From: Marinimicrococcus sp033875255
Lineage (GTDB): Bacteria; Pseudomonadota; Alphaproteobacteria; Geminicoccales; Geminicoccaceae
DNA length: 64,000 nt
Direction: 5' to 3'
NCBI GenBank assembly: GCA_033875255.1
Contig: JAWZSN010000003.1
Location: forward strand, 124,001-188,000
In this document: positions 23,402 through 32,362 of the stretch, piece by piece
How the letters are laid out: every line of letters starts with the position of its first letter
Numbering within the stretch: position 1 is the stretch's first letter
Notes under the pieces: generated by a model
Databases searched by the model: none
What the model was told of the DNA's origin: nothing
The model's input: the letters and a program-made list of their open reading frames with translations, nothing else
Position numbers and translations under genes: made by a program

Positions 23402-24619
23402 TCAGCGCAGCCGGGCGATGGTCTTCTCGAGGCCGGTGAGCAGGGCGTCGATGTCGGTCTCGTCGTTGTAGAGGGCGATGCTGGCGCGGGTGGTGGCGGC
23501 GAGGCCGAAGCGGTCCATGAGCGGCTGGGCGCAGTGATGGCCGCCGCGCAGGCACACGCCCTGGAGGTCGAGCATCTGGCAGACGTCGTGGGCGTGGACG
23601 TCCTCGACGTCGAAGGAGACCACCCCGGCGCGCCCCTGCAGGCCGCGGGGACCCTGGATGCGCACGCCCTCGATGGCGGAGAGCCCATCGAGGAGGCGGC
23701 CGGTGAGCGCCATCTCCTGCTCCGTGAGGGCCTGCCAGTCGAGGGTGGAGAGCCAGCCGGCGGCAGCGCCCATGGCGAGCGCCGCGCCGATGGGCGGCGT
23801 GCCGGCCTCGAAACGGTGCGGCGGCGGGGCGAAGGTGGAGCGCTCGATGGAGACCTGGCGGATCATCTCGCCGCCGCCGAGGAAGGGCGGCAGTTCCTCG
23901 AGCAGCTCGCGGCGGCCCCAGAGCACGCCGCAGCCGGTGGCGGCGAACATCTTGTGGCCGGAGCAGGCATAGAGGTCGCAGCCCAGTGCCCGGACGTCGA
24001 GGGGCCCGTGCGGGGCGCGCTGGGCGCCGTCCACCACGAGAAGCGCACCCACGGCACTTGCCGCTTCCTTGATGCGGCCGACATCGGTGAGGGCACCGGT
24101 GACGTTGGAGCAGTGGCTCACCGCGACGATGCGGGTGCGGTCGGTCACCACCCGCCCGAGCGCCTCGTAGTCGAGCCGGCCCTCGTCGGTCACCGGGATG
24201 GCGCGGACCTTCGCCCCCTTCTGCTGCGCCACGAGCTGCCAGGGCACGATGTTGCTGTGGTGCTCCAGCTCGGAGATCAGGATCTCGTCGCCCTCGTGCA
24301 GCCGTGGCGCCAAGGCGTGGGCGGCGATGTTGAGGGAAAGCGTCGTGCCGGAGGTGAAGATCACCTCCTCCGGCCGCTCCGCCCCCAGATAGGCCGCCAT
24401 CTCGGCGCGGGCCTTCTGGAAGGCCACGGTGGCCTCGTCGGCCAGCCGGTAGACGCCGCGCTTGACGTTGGCGCGGGCGGCGGTCTCGTAGTGGATCAGC
24501 GCGTCGGCGGCGGCCTTGCAGATCTGCCCGGTAGCGGCGTTGTCGAGATAGTGGAAGGGGGCCGGCCGGCTCGCGAAGATCGGGAACTGGCGGCGCAGGG
24601 CGTCGGCAGCCTTGCTCAT
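23402..24619 (-). CDS. SufS/CsdA-type cysteine desulfurase
   Basis: The 405-residue PLP enzyme has YLDNAATGQ near the start, SGTTLSLN, ELEHHSNIVPWQ, CSNVTG and the PLP lysine in CSGHKMFAATGCGVLWG (about residue 224), plus a C-terminal RGGHHCAQPLM with the likely catalytic Cys. It transfers sulfur from cysteine. Being the last gene of the molybdenum-hydroxylase maturation operon, it probably supplies the sulfido ligand of the Mo cofactor, as the NifS4-type desulfurase does for Rhodobacter xanthine dehydrogenase; that role is inferred from context. The ATG overlaps the upstream gene's stop (ATGA). Confidence 0.88.
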   Translation of the reverse strand: MSKAADALRRQFPIFASRPAPFHYLDNAATGQICKAAADALIHYETAARANVKRGVYRLADEATVAFQKARAEMAAYLGAERPEEVIFTSGTTLSLNIAAHALAPRLHEGDEILISELEHHSNIVPWQLVAQQKGAKVRAIPVTDEGRLDYEALGRVVTDRTRIVAVSHCSNVTGALTDVGRIKEAASAVGALLVVDGAQRAPHGPLDVRALGCDLYACSGHKMFAATGCGVLWGRRELLEELPPFLGGGEMIRQVSIERSTFAPPPHRFEAGTPPIGAALAMGAAAGWLSTLDWQALTEQEMALTGRLLDGLSAIEGVRIQGPRGLQGRAGVVSFDVEDVHAHDVCQMLDLQGVCLRGGHHCAQPLMDRFGLAATTRASIALYNDETDIDALLTGLEKTIARLR

Positions 24620-26232
24620 GATGCGTCTCCCTCGAAGGCCGCGAGCGCCTCGGGCGTGTCGATGTCGAGAAGGCTGGCGCCGTCCTCCATGGCCACCTCG
24701 GCCACCTGCCCGGCATGCTCGCCGATGAGGTGGCGGGCCCCCACGTCGCCCTCGAGCCGGTGCATGGCGGCAAAGTGGATCCGGCCCCAGAGCACCGGGT
24801 TGCCGCGCTTGCCGCCGCGGGTGGGCACCACTACGCTGCGCCCCGCCGCCGGATCGAAGGCGTCGATCAGCCTGTCCAGATGCGCGGCGGTGAGAAGCGG
24901 CATGTCGGCGAGGCACACCAGCGCCCCGTCCGTGTCCCCGGGCAGGGCCGCGAGTCCCGCGCGCAGCGAGGTGCTGAGCCCCTCGGCATAATGCCCGTTG
25001 TGGACGAAGCGCACGTCGAGGCCGTCCAGCGCCGCGCGCAGCCGCTCCGCCTCGTGGCCGGTGACCACCACCACGGTGCCGGCGCGCGAGGCCAGGGCCG
25101 CCTCCACCATGTGGCGGACCATGGGCTTGCCCGCCACCTCGACCAGCAGCTTGTTGCGCGCACCCATCCGCCGCGACTGGCCGGCCGCCAGCACCAGTGC
25201 TGCCACGCGCGGCTCGGCACGCTCGCCGGGTGCAGCCTCGCGCGGCTGCGGCCGCGAGGGAATCTCCATCAGGAGGCCTCCAACGCCCATCGAGGCGAGC
25301 TCGTGCCGCCCCACCTCGAGCCCGGCCGCAAGCCGCTGCAGGACCCAGTCGAAACCGTTGATCCTGGGCGAGCGGCAGCAGCCGGGCAGGCCCAGCACGC
25401 GGCGCAGGCCCAGCCGTGCGAGCAGCAGGAGGTTGCCCGGATCGACCGGCATGCCGAAATGGTCGATCCGGCCCCCCGCCGCCTCGATCGCCGCCGGCAG
25501 CACGTCGCGTCGGTCGGTGATGGCCGAGGCGCCGGCGATCAGCAGCATCTCGAAGGGCTCGGCCGCGGCCTGCCGGATCTCGCGGGCAAGGGCCTCCACC
25601 TCGTGGGCGCAGCGGCTCTCGCCGACGAGCGTGCCGCCCACGCTCTCCACCCGGCCCCTCGTGACCCGCACGGTCTTGTCGAGCATCTTCTCCGCCGTGC
25701 CCGGCAGCACGGTCTGGATCATCCGCACGCGGTGCGGGACGTAGGGCGCCATACGCACCAGCTCCGTCTCGCGGGCGAGCGCCACGCAGTCCTCCAGCGC
25801 CGCCTCGGGGGCTGCGAAGGGGATGATCTTGACGGTGGCCACCATCTGCCCCGGCTCAACCGCGGCGAAGGCCGGCAGGGTAGCGACGGTCACCGCCTCG
25901 TCGCGCTCGTTGATGCGGCGCACCGCCTCCTCGTCCACCAGCAGCAGGCCGCGCACCTCGGCGAAGATGTTGGCGCGGCCGGTGAAGGCCTCGGCCACCC
26001 GCAGATGCGGGCCGTCCATCACGGCGGCGAGGCGCGCCGCCGCCTCGTCCTCGGGCACGTCGCCGGGCTCGAAGGCGATGGCGGTGACCTGGCCGATGCC
26101 ACGTTCGCGCAGCGCCGCCACGTCGGCGGCGGAAAGCCTGCGGCTCTTCTTGAGGATCAGGCCCGGCAGGCGCAGCGAGTGCGCGAGGATGGTGCCCTCG
26201 GCCTCGTCCAGCGGGACCGGCCCGAACCTCAT
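24616..26232 (-). CDS. MoeA-like molybdopterin-binding / MocA-type nucleotidyltransferase fusion
   Basis: The protein has 538 residues in two parts. Residues about 1-335 form a molybdopterin-binding domain (SESRCAHEVEAL, LLIAGASAITDRRDVLP and GMPVDPGNLLLLA). Residues about 345-538 form a MobA/MocA-type nucleotidyltransferase starting ALVLAAGQSRRMGARNKLL and containing CLADMPLL. MocA cytidylates molybdopterin to give the dinucleotide (MCD) used by xanthine-oxidase-family enzymes. Sitting between xdhC and the desulfurase genes, it very likely makes cofactor for the hydroxylase at 32-37 kb. Its ATG at 26232 is 28 bp after the xdhC stop. Confidence 0.9.
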   Translation of the reverse strand: MRFGPVPLDEAEGTILAHSLRLPGLILKKSRRLSAADVAALRERGIGQVTAIAFEPGDVPEDEAAARLAAVMDGPHLRVAEAFTGRANIFAEVRGLLLVDEEAVRRINERDEAVTVATLPAFAAVEPGQMVATVKIIPFAAPEAALEDCVALARETELVRMAPYVPHRVRMIQTVLPGTAEKMLDKTVRVTRGRVESVGGTLVGESRCAHEVEALAREIRQAAAEPFEMLLIAGASAITDRRDVLPAAIEAAGGRIDHFGMPVDPGNLLLLARLGLRRVLGLPGCCRSPRINGFDWVLQRLAAGLEVGRHELASMGVGGLLMEIPSRPQPREAAPGERAEPRVAALVLAAGQSRRMGARNKLLVEVAGKPMVRHMVEAALASRAGTVVVVTGHEAERLRAALDGLDVRFVHNGHYAEGLSTSLRAGLAALPGDTDGALVCLADMPLLTAAHLDRLIDAFDPAAGRSVVVPTRGGKRGNPVLWGRIHFAAMHRLEGDVGARHLIGEHAGQVAEVAMEDGASLLDIDTPEALAAFEGDAS

Positions 26233-26260
26233 GGCGAGCCTCGCGCCATGTCCATGCGCC

Positions 26261-26962
26261 TCAGCCTGCGGCCGGCCGGCGCAGCGCGGCGGTCATCTGG
26301 GCCATCACCGAGACGGCGATCTCGGCCGGGCTCACCGCACCGATGTCGAGGCCCGCAGGCCCGTGGATGCGGGCGATGGCCTCCTCGCCATGGCCCAGCC
26401 CGCGCAGCCGCTCCACCCGCTGGCGGTGCGTGCGCGTCGAGCCCAGTGCCGCGATGTAGAAGGCGTCCGAGCGCAGCGCCACGTCCAGCGCCGGATCGTC
26501 GAGCTTGGGATCGTGGGTGAGGGTCACCACCGCCGTGCGCCGGTCGGGGGCGAGCGCGCTCATGGCGTCGTCGGGCCACTCGCTGTCGAGGGCCACGTCG
26601 GGGAAGCGGGCATCGGTGGCGAACGAGCGGCGCGGATCGACCACCGTCACCGCATAGCCCGCCAGGGCCGCCATGGGTGCGAGTGCCTGGGCGATATGCA
26701 CGGCACCCACGATGATCAGCCTGAGCGGCGGGTTGAAGATCTGCAGGAAGACCCGGCCTTCCTCGACCTCCAGCGTGCGGCTGCGGTCCTCGCGATGGGC
26801 GTCGGCCACGGCCGCCATGAGGGCAGGGGAGAGCGGCGCGCCCGCCACCTGCGCCCCGTCCACAACGAGGCTCTCCTCGTGGCGGTCGAGGAAGCGGACG
26901 AGGCAGGTGGCGCGCTTGGCGGCGCGCGCCTCGTTGAGCTGGCGGAGGAGCCGGAGGTTCAC
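26261..26962 (-). CDS. XdhC-family maturation protein (Rossmann-domain type)
   Basis: The 233-residue protein carries the XdhC C-terminal domain: LRLIIVGAVHIAQALAP (a Rossmann loop, about 79-95), VTVVDPRRSFATDARFPD and a later GSTRTHRQR. The short N-terminal part resembles the XdhC_CoxI domain. XdhC proteins bind and sulfurate molybdopterin cofactor and hand it to the enzyme. The gene starts with GTG at 26962, overlapping the stop of the small XdhC gene (GTGA). Together the two genes look like a split XdhC/CoxF-CoxI pair. Confidence 0.88.
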   Translation of the reverse strand: MNLRLLRQLNEARAAKRATCLVRFLDRHEESLVVDGAQVAGAPLSPALMAAVADAHREDRSRTLEVEEGRVFLQIFNPPLRLIIVGAVHIAQALAPMAALAGYAVTVVDPRRSFATDARFPDVALDSEWPDDAMSALAPDRRTAVVTLTHDPKLDDPALDVALRSDAFYIAALGSTRTHRQRVERLRGLGHGEEAIARIHGPAGLDIGAVSPAEIAVSVMAQMTAALRRPAAG

Positions 26963-27279
26963 GAGACCGCCTCGACATAGACCTGCACGCGGCCGCCGCA
27001 GGCGAGGCCCACGTCCCAGGCCTGCTCGTTGCTCACCCCGAACTCGAGTAGCTTCGGCGGCGCGCCCTCCATGATCTCGAGGGCCTCCTTGACCACCGCC
27101 CCCTCGATGCAGCCGCCCGAGACGGAGCCTTCCATGTTGCCCTCCCCGTCCACGAGGAGCTGGCTGCCGGCGGGCCGCGGCGAGGAGCCCCAGGTGGAGA
27201 CCACTGTCGCCAGCGCCACCTTGCGGCCTTGTCCCGTCCAGGAGGCCGCAAGCTCCAGGATGTCCTGCTCAGCGCTCAT
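26959..27279 (-). CDS. XdhC/CoxI N-terminal-domain protein
   Basis: The 106-residue protein consists only of the XdhC_CoxI domain. ALATVVSTWGSSPRPAGSQLL (broken at residues 22-42) and the motif SGGCIEGAVV are typical; a downstream Cys in DVGLACGGRVQV is also conserved. Its ATG overlaps the coxE stop (ATGA) and its stop overlaps the next gene's start. With the Rossmann-domain XdhC protein it should load or sulfurate the Mo cofactor of the hydroxylase. Confidence 0.88.
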   Translation of the reverse strand: MSAEQDILELAASWTGQGRKVALATVVSTWGSSPRPAGSQLLVDGEGNMEGSVSGGCIEGAVVKEALEIMEGAPPKLLEFGVSNEQAWDVGLACGGRVQVYVEAVS

Positions 27280-28517
27280 GCCTCGGCTCCCTTCGATGCT
27301 GCGACCCATTCCGATAGCCCCTCGGCGCGGCGCACGCCCTCGTGGGACAGCACCTCGGTGAGCTCGCGCAGCGAGTTGAGATTGTGCACCGAGCGAAACT
27401 CGTCGACATGGCGGATCATCGCCCGTGCCCCTGAGGAGATGGGGGCGTAGGCGTCGTATCGCAACAGGGGATTGAGCCACATCAGCCGCCGGCAGCTCTT
27501 GTGCAGCCGCTCCATCTCCTGCGGCAACCCATGGCCGGCGTCGCGGTCGAGCCCGTCGGAGATCAGCAGCACCACCGCCCCCTGGCCCAGCACCCGGCGC
27601 GACCAGACCCGGTTGAACTCGGCGATGCAGTGGCCGATCCGCGTGCCACCCGACCAGTCCTGCACCGCCTCGCCGATCCGGTCGAGGGCGAGGTCGACGT
27701 CGCGGCTGCGCAGATAGCGGGTGACATTGGTGAGCCGCGTGCCGAAGAGGAAGCTGTGGACCCGGTCGCGGTCGCCGGTGATGGCGTGCATGAAGAGGAG
27801 CAGCATGCGCGAGTAGCGGCTCATCGAGCCGGAGATGTCGCACAGGATCACCAGCGGCGGATGACGGCGCACCGGCGACTTGCGCCTGATCTCGATACTG
27901 CCGCCGCCGCTGCGCAGCATCGAGCGCAGGGTGCGCCGCATGTCGATGCGGCTGCCGTGCGGCTCGGGCGTGAAGCGGCGCGTGCGGACCTGCATGATGG
28001 GCAGCCGCAGCCGGGCGATCTCGCGCTTGGCCTCGTCGAGCTCGCCCGCCGTCATCTGCTCGAAATCCTTGCCCTGGAGCAGCTCGCGCGCCGAGAAGGT
28101 GAGGCTCGCGTCGAGCTCGATCTCGACCTCCTCGTCCTCCTCCTGGCCCTCCCCGCGACCGGGCAGCTTCTCGGGCGCGAAGGCGTCGGCGACGCGGCGG
28201 TTGACCTCCTCCTGGCCGGATGGCGTCTCGGCCTCGAGCTGCGGCAGCAGGAGCTGGGTGATCCGCTCGAGGATCTTCGGATCGCGCCAGAACACATGAA
28301 AGCACTGGTCGAACAGCTCGCGCTGGTCGCGCCGGTTCACGAACACCGCATGCAGCGTCCAGTAGAGATCCGACCGGCGCTCCACGCCTACCGTCTCGAC
28401 CGCGCGCAGCGCCTTGATGACCCGGCCGGGACCCACCGGCAGGCCGGCGGCGCGCAGCGCGCGGGCGAAATGCATCACGTTGCGGGCGAGCCTGCCGCCG
28501 CCGGGGGCTGCCTCCAT
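27276..28517 (-). CDS. coxE: CoxE-type von Willebrand factor A protein
   Basis: The 413-residue protein has a long N-terminal region and a C-terminal VWA domain with an intact MIDAS motif, DISGSMSRYS (starting at residue 227). An acidic stretch (GQEEDEEVEIELD near 124-136) is also typical. CoxE works with the CoxD ATPase as a metal-dependent chaperone for maturation of the Mo-Cu or Mo-S site in CO-dehydrogenase-type enzymes. It starts 5 bp after the coxD stop. Confidence 0.92.
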   Translation of the reverse strand: MEAAPGGGRLARNVMHFARALRAAGLPVGPGRVIKALRAVETVGVERRSDLYWTLHAVFVNRRDQRELFDQCFHVFWRDPKILERITQLLLPQLEAETPSGQEEVNRRVADAFAPEKLPGRGEGQEEDEEVEIELDASLTFSARELLQGKDFEQMTAGELDEAKREIARLRLPIMQVRTRRFTPEPHGSRIDMRRTLRSMLRSGGGSIEIRRKSPVRRHPPLVILCDISGSMSRYSRMLLLFMHAITGDRDRVHSFLFGTRLTNVTRYLRSRDVDLALDRIGEAVQDWSGGTRIGHCIAEFNRVWSRRVLGQGAVVLLISDGLDRDAGHGLPQEMERLHKSCRRLMWLNPLLRYDAYAPISSGARAMIRHVDEFRSVHNLNSLRELTEVLSHEGVRRAEGLSEWVAASKGAEA

Positions 28518-28522
28518 GCTGC

Positions 28523-29437
28523 TCAGGCCCGCGCCGCTGTCAGCCGGGCGTTGATCTCAGCGAGGATGCCGGCGGCCTCCGAGCCGCGGATCTTGGCGAT
28601 GTCGTCCTGGTACTTGAGCAGCGTGCCCAGCGTGTCGTTGATGACCTCGGGCGTGATCTCGAGGCAGTCCAGCGTGTTGAGCGCGCGGGTCCAGTCGAGG
28701 GTCTCGGCCACGCCCGGCAGCTTGAAGAGATCGCGGCTCCTGAGCTCGTGGACGAAGGCCACGATCTGCTGCGAGAGGCGATCCTCGATGCCCGGCAGCT
28801 TGCGGCGGATGATCTCCATCTCGCGCGCGGCCGTGGGATAGTCGACCCAATGATAGAAGCAGCGCCGCTTGAGCGCGTCGTGGACCTCGCGGGTGCGGTT
28901 GGAGGTGATCACCACGATGGGCGGCTGCGGCGCCCGTACCGTGCCCATCTCGGGAATGGTGATCTGGAAATCGGAGAGGACCTCGAGGAGGAACGCCTCG
29001 AAGGGCTCGTCGGTGCGGTCGAGCTCGTCGATGAGCAGCACCGGCGGGCCGCCGGCCTGGGGCTGGAGCGCCTGGAGCAACGGGCGCTGGATCAGGAACT
29101 GCTCGCGGAAGATGTCCTGGCCCAGCCCGTCGCGGTCCGCCTCGCCGCTCGCCTCGGCGAGCCGGATCTCCAGCATCTGCCTTGGATAGTTCCACTCATA
29201 GACCGCCGAGGCGACGTCGAGCCCCTCGTAGCACTGCAGGCGGATCAGCCGCCGTCCCAGGGTCTCGGCCAGGACCTTGGCGATCTCGGTCTTGCCGACC
29301 CCGGCCTCGCCTTCGAGGAAGAGGGGCCGGCCCAGCTGCAGCGAGAGGAAGAGGGCGGTGGCCAAAGGCCGGTCGGCGACATAGTCCCCCTGCGCCAGCA
29401 GGGCCAGGGTTTCGTCGATGGAGCTTGCGGAAGCCAT
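28523..29437 (-). CDS. coxD: CoxD-type MoxR AAA+ ATPase
   Basis: The 304-residue protein is a MoxR-family AAA+ ATPase: Walker A GEAGVGKTE (about 41-49), Walker B VLLIDELDR (about 140-148), sensor-1 ITSNRTREV, and a lid domain. CoxD with CoxE activates the nascent enzyme's active site. The ATG at 29437 was chosen because the family's N-terminus begins just there. It is the first gene of the six-gene maturation operon and is divergent from the VanZ pair; the promoter should lie in 29438-29614. Confidence 0.93.
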   Translation of the reverse strand: MASASSIDETLALLAQGDYVADRPLATALFLSLQLGRPLFLEGEAGVGKTEIAKVLAETLGRRLIRLQCYEGLDVASAVYEWNYPRQMLEIRLAEASGEADRDGLGQDIFREQFLIQRPLLQALQPQAGGPPVLLIDELDRTDEPFEAFLLEVLSDFQITIPEMGTVRAPQPPIVVITSNRTREVHDALKRRCFYHWVDYPTAAREMEIIRRKLPGIEDRLSQQIVAFVHELRSRDLFKLPGVAETLDWTRALNTLDCLEITPEVINDTLGTLLKYQDDIAKIRGSEAAGILAEINARLTAARA

Positions 29438-29614
29438 GATTCTCCCGGACGCGGGGCGTCGGCGGCATGATGCGGACGGGCAGCGATCAAACACGTCGGC
29501 GCGCGGCCGCGCAATAGGGGCGGCTTTCGAGCAGGCCTTCCATGCGCGGCGCTTGGCCGTGCCCGGCACCTCGCGCTACGGTCGCCATCTCGGCGAGCGG
29601 CGGCGAGAGGTAGG

Positions 29615-30736
29615 GTGAGGCAGTACCGGACCACGACCAGGGGCCGGCGTTCGCGCCGCGGGGACGGGCCGCTGATGCGGCTGGCGGCCCTGGCGGCGCT
29701 GCTGGTGGCAGCGACGCTCGCCGTGCATGGCGGGATAGAGCGCTACCAGCCGGCCGGCGGAGCGATGATCGAGAATCCGGCGTTCGATCCCGGCCCGGGG
29801 GGAGAGCCTGAGCGCTGGGAGCTTCGTCCGGGTTCCGGCGAGGTGGTGGCCGAGGACGGGGTGCTGCGCCTCCACAACGAGGCAGCCTCCGGCACCGTGA
29901 CGGTGCGGCAGGTCGTCCCGCTGCGCCAGGAGATGACCGCCATCCGGCTGGAGGCGACGGTGGCGGTCGAGGAGATCCGGCCCGAGGAGGTGCCGCTCGC
30001 CGGGGCCGCGGTCTACCTCGTGGGCCGCGATCCCGACGGGGCGCTCGCCTTCGGCAGCCACTACGATCTGGTACGGCTCACCGGCAGCCGCACGCCGCGC
30101 CGCTATGTCGACGTGTTCGAGGTAGCGCCGCAGGCCGTCGAGGCCGTGCTGTTCATCGAGCTGTTCGCGGCCTCTGGCGGGCTCACGGTGAGCGACCTGC
30201 GGGTGACCGGGCTGCGCGATGCGCCATTCTTCACCCTTGCCCGCTGGCTGCTGGCAGGCGCCTGGCTGGCCGGCGGCGTGGCCGCCCTGGCCCTCCTGCG
30301 CCGGCGCCTCGGGAGCGCTGCGGCCGCGGCCGTCGGCGCGGTGGCGGCTGCGGGCACGGCGCTGCTCCTGCTGCCCTGGGAGCTGCGCGGGGTGGTGCTG
30401 GGGGCGGCGCAGGCCTGGCTCGGCCTCGAGACGGTCGGCACCGAGACCATCGCCAACGCCGGCCATGTGGTGATCTTCCTGACCCTGGGCCTGGTGGCCC
30501 GGCTGGTGCTGGCCCAGGCGCCGTGGCTCCGGCTGGTCCTCGGGCTGGTCGGGCTCGCGGTGCTGGGCGAGGTCATGCAGCTTCTTACCGACGGCCGCTC
30601 GGCGCAGGCCGGCGATGTGCTCTTGAACTCGCTGGGCGGCCTTGCCGGCCTGCTCGCCGCCGGTGTCCTGCGCGCCGCCGCGAGGCGGCTGCGCGGGCGC
30701 TCCAGGGCCGACGGGCTCGCCGGCGAGGAGCGATGA
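29615..30736 (+). CDS. VanZ-family membrane protein with extracytoplasmic domain (paralogue 1)
   Basis: The 373-residue protein has an N-terminal membrane anchor (about 22-38), a beta-rich extracytoplasmic domain of about 160 residues, then four or more TM helices. The last part is a VanZ-like domain (NAGHVVIFLTLG, EVMQLLTDGRSAQAGDVLLNSLGG). VanZ domains occur in glycopeptide-antibiotic tolerance and in envelope or exopolysaccharide genes; the biochemical role is unclear. I chose GTG at 29615 because of the GAGAGG RBS and because the paralogue has a similar leader; ATG at 29675 is the alternative. The stop overlaps the second copy. Confidence 0.75.
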   Translation: MRQYRTTTRGRRSRRGDGPLMRLAALAALLVAATLAVHGGIERYQPAGGAMIENPAFDPGPGGEPERWELRPGSGEVVAEDGVLRLHNEAASGTVTVRQVVPLRQEMTAIRLEATVAVEEIRPEEVPLAGAAVYLVGRDPDGALAFGSHYDLVRLTGSRTPRRYVDVFEVAPQAVEAVLFIELFAASGGLTVSDLRVTGLRDAPFFTLARWLLAGAWLAGGVAALALLRRRLGSAAAAAVGAVAAAGTALLLLPWELRGVVLGAAQAWLGLETVGTETIANAGHVVIFLTLGLVARLVLAQAPWLRLVLGLVGLAVLGEVMQLLTDGRSAQAGDVLLNSLGGLAGLLAAGVLRAAARRLRGRSRADGLAGEER

Positions 30737-31836
30737 GCGGCGGCCTTCCGCGCTGGCTGGCGCCGGCGCGCCGCATGGCCGCCTTGTGGGTCGCCACGGC
30801 AGCATTGCTGGCGCTGGCGACGGCGCATCTCTACCGCGACGTCGAGCCCTACCGGCCGCTGGGCGGCGAGCGGCTGGAGAGCGGCAGCTTCGCGACGTCC
30901 GGGTCGCTGTCGGGCTGGCGGATCGAGGCCGGCGGCGAGCGGGTGCAGGTCGAGAACGGCGTGCTCCGGCTCGAGGCCCGGGCCGACGACGCCTTTGCGA
31001 CGCTCCGCCAGAGCGTGCAGGTACGCCGCGGCGAGGTCGCCTACAGGCTCGCTGTCGAGGCGCGGCTCGAGGGCGTGGAGGCTGGCAGCCAGTCCTGGGA
31101 GCGGGCGCGCATCTACGTTATCGGCGCCACCCCGGACGGCAGGCTCGCATGGGACCGCCACGAGGATCTGCTGCGCAGCGCCGGCACCACGCCCTGGACC
31201 CGCCTTGCCGGCGATTTCCGCCTGGCGCCGGGGGCGAGCGAGGCGGTGGTCGTGCTGCGGCTGCACAAGGCGCCGGGGCGCCTGCTGGTCCGCGAGGTGA
31301 GCCTTCTGGGGCTGGAATACCACCCTTTGTTCCACGCCGCCAGCTACGGCCTGATGCTGGCCTGGGTGCTCGTCGGCGGCTGGGGCGGCGCGCTCGTCTG
31401 GCGCCATGCCCGTCATCGCTGGGCGGCAGCGCTGCTCGGCGTGACGGTAGCCGGCGGCTTCTACCTGCTGCTGGTGCCGCACCCGACCCGGGCGGCGGTG
31501 CTCGCCTGGGCTGCGGCGCTGGGCGGCGGACTCGTACCTCGCGGGACGATCGCCATGGCCGGCCACTTCGTGCTCTTCGCGCTGATCGCCGCGCTGGCGC
31601 GGCTGGCCATGCCCCAGGTGCCGGGCCCGGTGAAGCTCGCCCTGCTGGTCCTCGTCGCCGGCGCCGGCGAGGTCCTGCAGTTCCTGGCGGTCGACCGCTC
31701 CCCCTCGCTGCACGACTGGGGCGTCAACGTGTCCGGCGCCCTCACCGGCTTCGCCCTCGGCAGCCTCGGCCTCGCCCTCGCCCGCGGCCTGCGGGCCCTG
31801 GCGCGACGGCGGCAGGCAGGGAGCACGGAGGGCTAG
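30733..31836 (+). CDS. VanZ-family membrane protein with extracytoplasmic domain (paralogue 2)
   Basis: The 367-residue protein repeats the layout of the gene before it. It has an N-terminal anchor (about 15-30), a beta-rich domain with GWRIEAGGERVQVENGVL, then TM helices and a VanZ-type end (MAGHFVLFALIAALARL, EVLQFLAVDRSPSLHDWGVNVSGALTG). The two are tandem duplicates that have diverged strongly, translationally coupled by ATGA. Both domains resemble carbohydrate-binding or jelly-roll folds in pattern only. It ends in a facing pair of terminators shared with coxM. Confidence 0.75.
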   Translation: MSGGLPRWLAPARRMAALWVATAALLALATAHLYRDVEPYRPLGGERLESGSFATSGSLSGWRIEAGGERVQVENGVLRLEARADDAFATLRQSVQVRRGEVAYRLAVEARLEGVEAGSQSWERARIYVIGATPDGRLAWDRHEDLLRSAGTTPWTRLAGDFRLAPGASEAVVVLRLHKAPGRLLVREVSLLGLEYHPLFHAASYGLMLAWVLVGGWGGALVWRHARHRWAAALLGVTVAGGFYLLLVPHPTRAAVLAWAAALGGGLVPRGTIAMAGHFVLFALIAALARLAMPQVPGPVKLALLVLVAGAGEVLQFLAVDRSPSLHDWGVNVSGALTGFALGSLGLALARGLRALARRRQAGSTEG

Positions 31837-31870
31837 AGCGGCCTCGGCGGGCGGCGCAGGGCCGCGCCGG

Positions 31871-31915
31871 CGGTGCCGCGCAAGGCGCTGCGCGCGCCCG
31901 CTTTGCTTCCTTCTT
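31871..31915 (+). terminator. terminator-like hairpin after the VanZ pair
   Basis: GCCGCGC AAGGCGCT GCGCGCG with a looser T/C-rich tail (CTTTGCTTCCTTCTTG). The tail is interrupted by GCCCG, so termination may be weaker than at other copies. Confidence 0.5.
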
Positions 31916-32168
31916 GTCGGTCGGCGGCGGTGTTTGTTCACCGCGTCTTCAGTTTTCTCCGCAAGTCTGCCGGGGTGGGAATCCGCCGCCGCGTCAGCTG
32001 GACCCGGGGTCTTCCTCACCATCCGGGAGGATGGCACGCAAAGGGTTGAGAAAGGGTGAGCAATGGCCGTGGTGTGAGCGCGCATAGCGGGCGCGACGGG
32101 CAAAAGGCGGGCCCGCTCGCTGCCGGCATGGAGCCGCCGCTCTTTCCGCCGGACGCAGCCAACTGGCA

Positions 32169-32210
32169 GAAGAAGAAAACGAAAGCCGCGCGCAGCGCCT
32201 GGGCCGGCAG
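32169..32210 (-). terminator. terminator-like hairpin after coxM
   Basis: On the minus strand the AGGCGCTGCGCGCGGC core is followed by TTTCGTTTTCTTCTTCTG. It lies about 150 bp beyond the coxM stop. Confidence 0.55.
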
Positions 32211-32362
32211 GGCGGCCGCGCGCCGTGGGCCGACGCCACCGCCCGAAACGCGTCGTCCATTCCGGGCACACGAACCGCCAGATCGGGAACGGGTCTGAAA
32301 ACGCGAAGAGGGGGCGCAAGCCCCCTCCCGCTCAGTCCGGCCGCTGGTTGCCCGTCGAAGGA

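Larger units (their letters stand above)
31837..32362. other. intergenic region between convergent genes, paired hairpins
   Basis: A plus-strand AAGGCGCT hairpin (31871-31915) and a minus-strand one (32169-32210, tail TTTCGTTTTCTTCTTC) face each other. A diverged, inverted copy of the palindromic element sits between them (about 31970-32060). This serves as a two-way terminator for the second VanZ gene and coxM. No gene is supported in the rest. Confidence 0.65.

Noticed and set aside
30103..32319. 738-residue minus-strand frame opposite the VanZ genes
   Set aside because: It is antisense to two well-formed coupled genes and lacks recognisable domains.
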